From: Fomitopsis serialis
Taxonomy: Eukaryota > Basidiomycota > Agaricomycetes > Polyporales > Fomitopsidaceae
Length of the DNA: 64,000 nt
Reading direction: 5' to 3'
Assembly (NCBI RefSeq): GCF_022376445.1
Contig: NW_025954962.1
Coordinates: 1,364,001-1,428,000, forward strand
Below the pieces are notes generated by a model. It was not told where the DNA came from and made no database searches. It saw nothing but the letters and a program-made list of their open reading frames with translations. How positions within the stretch are numbered: the first letter of the stretch is position 1; the number at the start of each line of letters is the position of its first letter. The position numbers and the translations under genes are program-made. Positions 19,169-29,426 of this stretch are shown in pieces.

Positions 19169-19874
19169 GCTTTCCAGAGTTCGCCGATCCAGCGTATGGC
19201 CATGATTGCCGCACAGAGAGCTTTCTGGCCGGCTAGAATGTGGTGCTTGGGAGGTAGCAGAAGACAGTACAGGGAGCTGTGGCTGGCCGATGAGATGACG
19301 GTTCGGCTGCAGATGGGTTTGCGTACACCAAACAACGCGAACGCGAACGAACCTCCTTCTCGCGCACGTGACCCTCCCAGCAGCCCATCCCAAGGCGCCC
19401 ATTTCGAGCCATTTCCGACCGCCCTGTTCGTCGAGCTCAGCGTCGGGTTCTCAGCCCTATATCGAGCGGTCGCCATGTCTCCTACTCAGCCAATATATCT
19501 TGTCATGCTGCCGCTTCAAAGGCCACTTGCGTCTTGTCGACGTCGTTGTGTCGCATCCGACGACTACCTGCAAGTCAAAGATAGACGATCAGCGAAGCAC
19601 ACACACTCAATGCCTTGAGTGAACACAGGCCAAAAGAATCATGGACCGAGTGACAGCCGTGCTACTCACCTCATCCTGAAGTGTATCTCCGTTGCCGTCC
19701 TGCCTGGTCACTTGTGAGTCTATCTACAGCACGAGCCATGATCACCTGCTGGAAGAGGTGCCCCGATGCCGTTCGCAATACCCCGTGTTCCGCTCGCGAT
19801 TGTCCATTTATAAGAAGGATGGGTTTTCCGTACGTCTCACGGTCCGAATCCACTCTGGCTGGTCTGGATATAGA
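19169..19874. promoter_or_regulatory. Divergent region between SAP-like gene and lactate dehydrogenase copy 1
   Basis: About 700 bp holding the promoters of two divergent genes. A TATA-like TTTATAAG at 19807-19814 lies about 60-70 bp before the ATG of lactate dehydrogenase copy 1. The open frames here (for example 19073-19618 on the plus strand) have no recognisable protein and no supporting splice structure. Confidence 0.45.
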
Positions 19875-22087
19875 ATGGCTCGCGTTTGGTCACTGCAGGA
19901 GGTCGCAGAACACAACAATGCCAGGTACGCGCTCTGTCGCTCGATGTTGTCGCCGGGTTGCCTTGACGTTGTGTTACCGTAGCTCCTGCTGGGTAATCAT
20001 AAGCAACAAGGTTTATGATGTGACCGAATTCTTGCCCGTACGTTGCACCGTCTTCCATCTATGTGGTCTCTGTTAAAGTCGAGATGTACGTGAAGGAGCA
20101 CCCAGGGGGGTCCAAGATAATTCTCAAATATGCTGGCCGCGACGCGACGAAAGCGTACGAACCTATACATCCGAAGGATGCTCTGGACAAGCATTTGCCT
20201 CAAGAGAAACATTTGGGTCCTCTTGACAGCACCGGGGCTAAGGAGCTACAGGCTACACTAGCGACCCAACCCAAGACACAGGATGAGATTCGTGTAGAGA
20301 AGGCTCGTGCAAGAAAGAGGCCAATTAATCAAATACTGAGTCTACAAGATATGGAAGTATGCAATGCGAGAAATTGATTGAGAACGGTCCCTTGACTTTT
20401 GAGCCCAGGATGTTGCACGCGAAGTCTTGCCGTACAAGGCGTGGGCGTTCTATCGCTCTGCGGGCGACGACGAAATCAGTGCGTCGAACGCATCGGACTG
20501 TTGACTGTTGCATAATGCTCACATCATCTCAACAGCATACAACGAGAATAGACGAGCTTTCTCCCGTTTCTTCTTCCACCCTCGCATCCTTCGGCCAATC
20601 TCGAAGATTGACACTTCAACTACTATACTAGGCTTCGACAGTTCGCTCCCAATATTCGTGAGTGCTGCCTCGCTGGGCAAGTTGGGGCATCCTCTCGGTA
20701 CGTCTTTTGACCGCCTACGTTGCACTCCTTGTATGCTGACCCATCATCAGGCGAAGCAAACATTACACATGGGTGCGGCCGAATGGGCATCATTCAAATG
20801 GTGTCCCACTACGCCTCCGTATCCCGCCCAGAGCTCATGGCAGCTCGCGTGAACGAATCTCAACCCCTGTTCTTCCAGCTCTACCCGGACAGGGACAAGA
20901 GCGTCTCGGCGAAGGCCATTCGCGAGGTGGAAGAGCTCGGTTTCAATGCCATGTTCATGACAGTCGACGGGCCTGTCAACGGCAACCGCGAGCGCGACCT
21001 AAGGGCGCCTTTCGACCTGGAAGAGCAGGAACGCATAGTGGAGGAGGCAAAGAAGGCATCCGGCAAGCCGGGCGAGTCTGGCGAGTTGCCTGAGAGACCT
21101 GAGGATGCTGATAACAAGCTTGTTGATGGAGAGCTTGTGCTGGTCGGCACGTCGGGCGGGTTGAGGACCACCGCTGAGCTCGACATGTCCTGGACGGATG
21201 TAAGCACATCCGTGCACCACGGCGACATGGGTGGGCTGATAGGTCTGCAGACTCTGCCTTGGCTTCAAAGGACGACCAAGCTTCCCATCGTCCTCAAAGG
21301 TACTCCATCCATGACTGTGGAAAGCCATCGGTGACCGAGCCACTCTCCAGGCATCCAATGCGTCGACGACGCAGTGCGGGCTGCCGAAGCGGGTGTGCAT
21401 GGCATCCTACTATCCAACCATGGCGGTAAGCGTCCCCATCCTCATGCGCGTGAGCTCTGCTAAATCACTTGTTAAGGACGTCAATTGGAGTAGTAAGTTC
21501 TTATGCGCGCCGGTCCCTCGTATCAACGTCGTTGACATTGCCGACAGCTCGTTGCCGCCGATGGAGGTGCTGTACAGGATACGCAAGCAAAGGCCAGATG
21601 TGTTCGACAAGCTGGAAGGTACATGCACAAGTGCTAACCACGCGCAGCCGATGACTTACGCACCTACCCCATGCAGTCTACATAGACGGCGGTGTCCATC
21701 GTGGAACAGGTGATTGCTTGTCCTTTGCGCCAGTCGGACGTGTGTTGATTTAAGCTTCAACAGACGTGTTGAAGGCCCTGTGTCTCGGCGCACGAGCAGT
21801 CGGACTGGGAAGAGCTTTCCATTTTGCTAATAGCGTACGTCGGCAATCTGTCTGCGTCCTTCGCTGCTGACGATGTGGTAATAGGCGTATGGTGAGGCTG
21901 GAGTCATCCAAACGATCCGAATCCTCCAGCGCGAGATCATACTAGGAATGCGTCTTCTCGGCGTCACGAGTGTGCAAGGGCTCACACCGAACCTCGTCAG
22001 TGATCAGGTGCTCGCTTTCTCCATTTATACTGATCTCTGGTACAGGTTGAACGAGTAGACTGGCAGCCCTTGCTGGCTAAGATGTGA
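19875..22087 (+). CDS. Flavocytochrome b2-type L-lactate dehydrogenase, tandem copy 1 (intact)
   Basis: It joins a cytochrome b5-like heme domain to an FMN-dependent alpha-hydroxyacid dehydrogenase, the layout of yeast Cyb2, which oxidises L-lactate to pyruvate. The heme domain reads [29 protein letters not shown], then EHPGG (first heme His) and YEPIHP (second). The flavin domain has [39 protein letters not shown], catalytic SNHGG, YIDGGVHRGTD and LGRAFHF. It ends at TGA 22087 after ERVDWQPLLAKM. Every exon joins in frame over about 14 exons. The exon after NHGG reads RQLEY where the family, including copies 2 and 3, has RQLDY. The protein starts directly at the heme domain with no mitochondrial presequence, so it may be cytosolic. 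It is followed 436 bp later by copy 2 on the same strand. Confidence 0.9.
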
Positions 22088-22523
22088 ACTTGTGGCCATC
22101 AGGCTGCGACAACATAGATAGAATCATCCTACTTAGCCTACGAACTGGTGTCGAAACAATTGCATATGTTGGATACGCTTTCTTCACGCTTCCCAGGAGG
22201 TCACTGGCATAGGACTGATGTTCGACTCAGCCTACGACTGGAGTGCAGTGAGACGACGTACGAGCGCCTGCTGAGCGCTGAACGAGAGCACGCCGGGCCG
22301 CGATCATATGAGCAATCCTGTATCCGCGATTCCGTGTGGATGACCGTTGCATGACTCGGTACTACTCTCATGCGACATGCTGCAGATCGAGGTTTTGCAC
22401 TCTCAGACATCTCGGAGGTCCGGGCACTCCGGCAGTATGTACTTAGGGACCGCGGCCTCTATATATTCTTCCGCTGCAGCCGCAACGTTGTTCTGACCCT
22501 CCGCGCTGTCGCCTGAAGTCAAA
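22088..22523 (+). promoter_or_regulatory. Intergenic spacer and promoter of lactate dehydrogenase copy 2
   Basis: A 436-bp spacer with no gene. TATATATT at 22460-22467 sits about 60 bp before the copy 2 ATG, the same spacing as the TATA-like element of copy 1, consistent with promoters duplicated along with the genes. Confidence 0.5.
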
Positions 22524-24775
22524 ATGCCGTTGTCTCTTGAAGAGGTCGCACAACATAATTCAATACGGTCAGTGCTGAGCGCCACTGGTTTGACATGCGA
22601 AAGACGATTTTTGTTAATCCTCGCTCCAGTTCTTGCTGGGTAATTATCAAGAACAGGGTGTACGATGTGACGGAGTTCTTGCCTGTGAGTCGACCTGCCC
22701 GACGTGCACCAACCAACCTCATACGAGAGTACGCTGCAGGAACACCCGGGAGGAGCGAAGATCATCCTGAAATATGCTGGACGCGATGCTACCACAGCGT
22801 ACGAGCCAATACACCCTCCAGATGCGCTGGACAAGAATCTGCCTCCTGAGAAACACCTGGGCGAGCTCAACATCGCTGGAACTGCTGCGTTGCAGAAAGA
22901 GCGTGAGACCAGGAAGAAGACGAAGGATGAGATACGTGTAGAGCAAGCGCAGGCCGTAAGCCTAGAATTGATAGAATGCTCAGTCTACGGGATTTAGAGG
23001 TGAGGACCGTGCATCTCAGAGGCTTCGGACGCTTGCTGACAGGCGTTAGGACGTTGCCATGAAAGTCATGTCCCATAAGGCCATGGCATACTACTCTTCC
23101 GCTGCGGACGATGAGACTAGTGAGCGCAAATGTCCATGTATCTGGCTATCGTCCTTACGCCCCACAGCGCACAGGGAGAATGCCCGAGCTTTCTCTCGGT
23201 TCTTCTTCCATCCACGAATTCTACGACCAATATCCAAAGTTGACGTGTCTACCACAATTCTTGGGATTAAGTCTTCAATTCCTGTTTTTGTGAGTGGTGC
23301 CGCCTTGGCAAAGTTAGGGCATCCGCTCGGTACGCGATCGTCCTTCACACATCTCAGCTACCTACCTGAAACTCGTTTTCACCAGGCGAAGTCAACATCA
23401 CCAAGGGCGCAGGCCGGACGGGTATAATCCAGATGGTGTCCTCGAATGCATCGCTATCGCCTTCGCAAATCGCGGAAGGCCGCCTTTCACCTTCGCAGCC
23501 ACTCTTCTTCCAGTTGTACAAGCATGGAGACAACAGCATAGCACAGAAACGCGTACGCGAAGTAGAGCAATTGGGCTACAGGGCTATCTTCCTAACCGTC
23601 GATGCTCCGGTCTCTGGCAACCGCGAGCGCGATATTCGTGCGCCGTACGACCTGGAGGAGCAGGAACGGGAGGGAGAGCCTACCGATGGACAGACAGCTG
23701 GGGAGATGCCCCGCCAGCCGGATGATGTGGAGAAGGAGATCGAAGGTCAACAACCCAACTTGTATGGGACGGCTGGAGCGCTTCTGCAGAACATGGATTT
23801 GGATATGACGTTCAAGGAGGTATGTTGGGCCAGCCAACACCCAGTGAGAGTCGTGGTTTGATCGGTATGTTGGCAGACTATACCTTGGTTGCGCTCAGTC
23901 ACGAAACTTCCGATTGCTCTAAAGGGTAAGCCCATCTCCCTCAATTTCTCTCGCAGGAGATGTACTTACTGCATAACAGGCGTGCAGTGCGTAGCAGTGA
24001 GTAGATATATCATCCCTACCGTGCGGCTTATGCTAAGCGCGATCCAGGACGCAGTTCTTGCCGCTGAAGCAGGTGTCGATGCAATTCTGCTCTCCAATCA
24101 TGGAGGTGAGTGTCATGAATTCGGCATCCTGCATCATCTCAGCTTTGTGCTTCAGGCCGTCAACTGGATTAGTAAGTCTTCTTAGTGCTTTAGTGGGCTG
24201 GCACCCTGAACAGCTTTGGTAGTTCCCTACCGCCTCTCGAGGTTCTGTACAAGATCAGGCAACAACGGCCAGACCTCTTCAACAAGCTAGAAAGTATGTT
24301 CACTGGGTTCACGTCACGAGCTAGTCGTCTTACGTCTCTGTGCTAGTCTACATCGACGGCGGAGCCCATCGAGGGACAGGTACAGCTATAGTAATTGGTC
24401 CGCAAGGATGCATACTCACCTTACGTGAGTGAACCCCTAGACGTCCTCAAAGCACTCTGTTTGGGCGCGAAAGCAGTAGGAATGGGACGTCCGTTCCTGT
24501 ATGCGCAGAGTGTGCGTTCTTACATCGCGCGCTTCTCTTCTCTCTGATGTGAACGGAATGTCTCTAGGCATACGGCGAGGCCGGTGTCGTCCAGGCAGTC
24601 CGTATCCTCCAGCGCGAGATCATCCTTGGCATGCGTCTTCTAGGCGTCACCAGCGTTGACCAGCTTGTGCCAGAATTGGTACGGCCCAGATCCCCTCAAC
24701 CTTTCGACTGCCATTCTGAACTTCGTCTCCTAGGTAGAGCGTGTCGACTGGCAGCCATTGCTTGCTCGCCTGTGA
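22524..24775 (+). CDS. Flavocytochrome b2-type L-lactate dehydrogenase, tandem copy 2 (one apparent frameshift)
   Basis: Same architecture and intron positions as copy 1: MPLSLEEVAQHN, then [103 protein letters not shown] and ERVDWQPLLARL before TGA 24775. One base is missing near 22952-22956. QAQA is followed out of frame by [14 protein letters not shown], which fits if GCCCGTAAG is written as GCCGTAAG. Elsewhere the reading is intact, with good GT-AG introns. Because similar one-base losses occur in normally essential genes in this window, sequence error is the likelier cause and a working gene the likelier truth. No targeting presequence is seen. The neighbours are its two paralogues. Confidence 0.85.
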
Positions 24776-25291
24776 GCATACGTTCCTAGATACTTAGTGC
24801 CTGTATCAAAGACGCTGGGCGCCTGCTCTCAATGGAGATCAGACGTCTTTTACGATGTTAACTCCGTACGCATGTTCCGTCGATGGCAGTCGCTGATCTT
24901 GTCAAGATCTTGTTGACATTCGTGATGAACATGCGGATGCATCTCGGGGCAAACGCGTGTCCGGATTCTTTGCTGCCGTAGTACGGCATGCTCCTGTAGG
25001 TAATCTCGATTATTCTGTTCAACAAGCGAGTTCAGTCAAGGTGGATGCATGGTTCGCGCATGAGTGCAGAAGATCGGCACGGAAGGTACACAACACGGGG
25101 TAAAGCTGTTCGGGGCACGGTCACATCACACTACTCGCGTAAGTCGCTAAGAGTTTACTATATATTGCAGAAGACACGGTGTACCCTTCTGGCGATCCGG
25201 AGCGCTCTGTTGAGGTAGTTAAAGCGGGAACTCTCCCATGTCGCGACGCACACCCTCCCCGCTCCCTCAGATACGGCCGTGAAGAACCGAC
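24776..25291 (+). promoter_or_regulatory. Intergenic spacer and promoter of lactate dehydrogenase copy 3
   Basis: A 516-bp spacer without a gene. A TATATATT element lies at 25159-25166, about 130 bp before the copy 3 ATG at 25292. That is further away than in copies 1 and 2. Confidence 0.45.
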
Positions 25292-27582
25292 ATGCCCGGC
25301 AATGTATGGTCGCTGGAAGAGGTCGCCCGGCACAACACATCTAGGTAAGCGTCCTGTACATACCGAGAAAGGTCAGACAACTGTAACGACTGTCCCGGTG
25401 TACTTTGCCTTCGGCAGTTCGTGTTGGGTCATACTTCATAACAAGGTTTATGATGTGACCGAGTTCTTACCGGTGCGTGTGAGACATCGCCATTCCGTAG
25501 ACGAACTCTAATGTATAGGACGTTGCCCGAGCATAGGATCATCCAGGAGGTCCGAACATCATATTGAAGTATGCTGGACGAGATGCCACGGCCGTGTATG
25601 ATCCTGTACATCCTCCAGATGCACTGGAAAAGAATCTGCCCCTTGAGAAGCATCTTGGTGACGTTGATATCGCTGGTGCCGAGTCTCTTCAAGCAGCGCG
25701 AGAAAGCAAGCGCAAGACGAAGGATGAACTCGAGTGGAGGAGGCTATCGCGAGGAGACCGCGCATCGACAGGATGCTAAGTATACAGGATATTGAGGTCA
25801 GCTGGCTTATTGAGACGGACAATGAATGTCTAGACTCATCTCTCGTTAACAGGATGCTGCCATGAAAGTGATGTCGTACAAGACCATGTCCTACTACGCA
25901 TCCGGCGCGGACGACGAGCTAAGTGAGTCAGTACCGTCCTCGAAGTGGGCGCACACATTAACGCAGACGCAAGCAAAACGCGAGAACGGGACCGCTTTCT
26001 CTCGTTTCTTCTTCCATCCGCGTGTGATGAGGCCCATTTCGAAAGTAGACCCTTCGACGACGATCCTTGGTATCCAGTCATCGCTCCCTATCTTCGTCAG
26101 CGCTGCAGGATTGGCAAAACTGGGGCACCCACTCGGTACGCCAGCCATCTTCCTCAAGGTATGTCCCGAATACTGAAGGATGGTCGATCAGGCGAAGCCA
26201 ACATAACCCGAGGCGCGGGCCGTACCGGCATCATTCAGATGGTCTCCTCCGCATCCTCGCTTTCCGTGACGCAGATCGCAGAGGCCCGTGTCTCGCCCTC
26301 GCAACCGCTCTTCTTCCAGCTCTACAAGCACAAGGACAACAAGATTGCCGAGGGGCGCGTGCGAGAGGTCGAGCGGCTTGGCTACAATGCGATCTTCTGA
26401 CCGTCGATGCACCGGTGGGCGGGAACCGCGAGCGCGACGTCCGCGCGCCGTTCGAGCTGGAGGACCAGGACGCGAGGCGGAGCCGGATAGCACGGAAGGC
26501 GGCGCAGGACATGCCCCAAGTTGAGGAAGACGCCGAGGACAAGTCGGTGAACATGGACGGTACGATCGGGAACTCGCTGCACAGTATGGACACGGACATG
26601 ACTTTCAAGGAGGTGAGACCTGGCTCGCGCTCGCAGGACGGTCCGCATGCTCATCGGGGTGACCAAGACGGTCCCATGGCTCCGAAGTGTAACCAAACTG
26701 CCCATCGTCATCAAGGGTGGGTGCATCACGTACTGGAGGACTGATGTGCCTGCAAACTGATCATCGAATCCGGAACAGGCGTACAATGCGTCGCAGTGAG
26801 TAACGCTGGAGCCTATCACCTTCCTGGGCTCCGGCTGATCGGGTCGTAGGACGCCGTTCTGGCAGCGGAAGCGGGCGTCGATGGTATCCTGTTGTCCAAT
26901 CACGGAGGTGAGCAGACGCCACTTGAACGCGGGGTCAATGCCTTATTAATGGACTTACCCCGTGCAGGTCGACAGTTGGACTAGTAGGTTCATTCTACCG
27001 GTGTGAGAGAGCGGCTGACGCCCCGTACAGCTCCCTTCCCCCATTGGAGGTTCTGTATAGAATTCGGAAACAGCGCCCCGACGTGTTCGACAAGCTAGAA
27101 GGCAAGTGCGGGGAGTAAGTTTAGCGTTGCAACGATATTGCTGACAGTGCTCGCAGTCTACATCGACGGTGGAGTGAGGCGTGGCACAGGTCTTGCCCTC
27201 ACATCTGAACATCAGTATCCAACTAATGTTTATTGCGCAGATGTCCTGAAAGCACTATGCCTCGGCGCAACCGCCGTCGGCCTCGGACGCGTGTTCATGT
27301 ACGCAAATAGCGTAAGTCACGGTCAATGACCTTCTGGGAACATCGACCACTCACAAAGCGCCAGGCTTACGGAGAAGCGGGCGTCGTGCAAGCTGTGCGG
27401 ATCATGCAGCGCGAGATCACTCTGGGTATGCGCCTCTTGGGCGTTACGAGTGTGAAGGAGATGGTACCGGAGATGGTAAGCCCTTTGTGTTACTCCTTTT
27501 GGATGCGTTCAGAATCGTTCTCCGTCTCGTCGCGAATTAGGTGGAGCGCGTAGACTGGCAGCCCACGCTTGCCAGGCTATGA
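25292..27582 (+). CDS. Flavocytochrome b2-type L-lactate dehydrogenase, tandem copy 3 (two apparent frameshifts)
   Basis: Third copy, starting [15 protein letters not shown] at 25292. It carries VYDVTEFLP, then [17 protein letters not shown] (Asp before the heme HPGG where copies 1 and 2 have Glu), [74 protein letters not shown] and [12 protein letters not shown] before the TGA at 27580-27582. Two single bases are missing. One is near 25728-25732 (KDEL then [15 protein letters not shown], as if CTCCGA were CTCGA). The other is near 26395-26398 (YNAIF then LTVDAPV, as if TTCCTG were TTCTG). Both are losses in CC doublets. Active-site residues are kept. It is either a young pseudogene or, more likely given the rest of the window, a gene with assembly errors. 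Confidence 0.8.
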
Positions 27583-27950
27583 TTGGGCCCGGTGTCTTCA
27601 TACGGGAGAAGATAAAGACCTAATGGGGCCGCAGTTGGGTGCTGTACTGGATGTTTCGTAGATGCATGTCACATACACGTACGTAGTTCATGACGACTTG
27701 CTTACTCACCTATCTTGTTGTGTGCGTACTGGACACTATGTACTACGGCTTAGGCAGCCGGATCTACACTGCGACACCGCATTCTGGTATAATGGTACAC
27801 TTCCATCCTATATGACAACCACGTATCAGCACAAGTTTGGCACAACAAAGGCACACTCACGTACTGGCTACGGCTACACGTCAAGTAAATCTGTCGCCTA
27901 GCTAACGACCCGATGTCATGGAACGCACAGCTTCCAGAACTGTCACGGAC
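27583..27950. other. Convergent spacer between lactate dehydrogenase copy 3 and ADE8
   Basis: 368 bp between two converging stop codons. No coding exon or RNA gene was recognised; it should hold both 3' UTRs. Confidence 0.5.
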
Positions 27951-28696
27951 TTACGATACAGGAGCTACCTCATCCAGCACTTTCTTTGTACCCTGCACAA
28001 TGATTTCCCACTCTGTTTTGTGCAGTCGCTCCTCGAAGTCTTCTATTGGCTCGCCGGGCTTGATCTCGACCTCCCTCACGAGAATAGGCTCTCCGCGATC
28101 GACCTCCTTCACAACTCGATGGACCATCACACCAGAATGTGTGATCTCGCCCTTTTGGGACGCCTCGTAAGCCCTCTCGATCGCATGCGCACCATCGAAA
28201 GCACCCGGCAGCGCTGGGTGTAGGTTGATCACAGGGACCGACTTCTCGACCTTCTCCTCGCCATCGACGACCTTCTTGTACCCGTCCACGGTATCGAGGA
28301 AGCCATCACCCATGATGTGCATCCAACCCGCGAGGACGACGAGGTCTGGCTTGTGTCTCAGGACAATGCGGGCGACTTCCGCGTCGTAGTCATCGCGCGT
28401 CTTGCCTGGGTTGGCTTTGAGGTACGGCTGCAGTCCGAGGTAGGCGGTAGGGATGGGTGGATTTGCGTTAGCAGCGCGGGTCAAACCATAGGCCGCCTTC
28501 CGGTTGGAGAGGACGAGGCATATGGACGCATCCGGTAGCGATGGAGTGTTCAGGGCATCTATGAGGGCCTGGAGATTTGTTCCTACCCTTATGTGATCGG
28601 CTGACCTCTCCCTGGAGAAGATAAATTGGCAGACACACCTGAGCCCGAGATGAGCACGGCGATGCGCCTCGGAGGGGGAGTGCCCGCATGCGACAT
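27951..28696 (-). CDS. ADE8: Phosphoribosylglycinamide formyltransferase (GAR transformylase)
   Basis: This enzyme transfers a formyl group from 10-formyltetrahydrofolate to GAR, the third step of purine synthesis, in the cytosol. The ATG at 28696-28694 opens MSHAGTPPPRRIAVLISGSG. An intron (about 28635-28587) splits the conserved SGSGTNLQA. Catalytic Asn and His are in VINLHPALPGAFDG, and the catalytic Asp is in the THSGVMVHRVVKEVDRG stretch. The remainder (VVLAGWMHIM, EPILVREVEI) is typical. The protein is about 230 aa, the size of a monofunctional fungal Ade8, ending at TAA 27951. A long insertion-like loop (DGYKKVVDGEEKVEK) sits before VPVINLHP, as in other fungi. Confidence 0.95.
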
Positions 28697-29426
28697 GCCA
28701 GAGGCGGAGGGCAGACTGTGAGCCGTTTTCGCTGCCCTGACGCGACGACACGGGGGCACGTGCTCGTGGCCGGTGCGTCCGAGACGCGTCCGAGACGCGA
28801 TGGGTTCTGCATTGGCATGGCAATCGACGACGCCCAACGGTGAGGCGGCCTGCGCCTCGGGGGCATCTCTGGGCGATGATTGGCAGCGACGAGTGCTGCA
28901 TCGCGAAGTCTGAGCACTGATCCAACCAGAATCAGACCGCGTTCGGCTAGTACCCCGCAAGTAGATTACGTTGCGAGGCAAGGGTCTACATGTCGCACAC
29001 GTCTGGATCCTCCCTCCACCTTCCGCCGTCTGACTGACCCCTTGTCGTCAAGACCACACTCAGCGAGTGTGCAAAGGCGGTTATCCCCTCCTTTCATGTT
29101 CGGCGCCCCTGCTCGTCTCTTCTTTCTTGACTGAGTGCGAGGCCTGGTCGACGACCTCGGACCTGCTCACGTTTGAGGCTCCCCTTCCCCGGACCTGGCC
29201 TGTGTCTCCTGCATCTCATCCTACCTGGTGCTCGTAGTGTGCTCTCAGCCGGACTGACGCTGCCCTGCGATAACAAGCCAGCTGGTCTTTCCTGCTTTCC
29301 ATTGCTACCTACCCGCACATCGGCACACTGTCGACCGACTACTGCCCACCATTGCCCGAGGAATCTCAGGCGAGGCTGGACAGCGTCCAAGTTACATATA
29401 CTTGAATACTCTGAGCCGTTACGCAC
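28697..29426. promoter_or_regulatory. Divergent region between ADE8 and the seven-pass membrane protein
   Basis: 730 bp separate the two start codons. Long open frames on both strands here have unusual composition and no recognisable protein, so they are not called. The part next to 29427 is C/T-rich on the plus strand. Confidence 0.45.
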
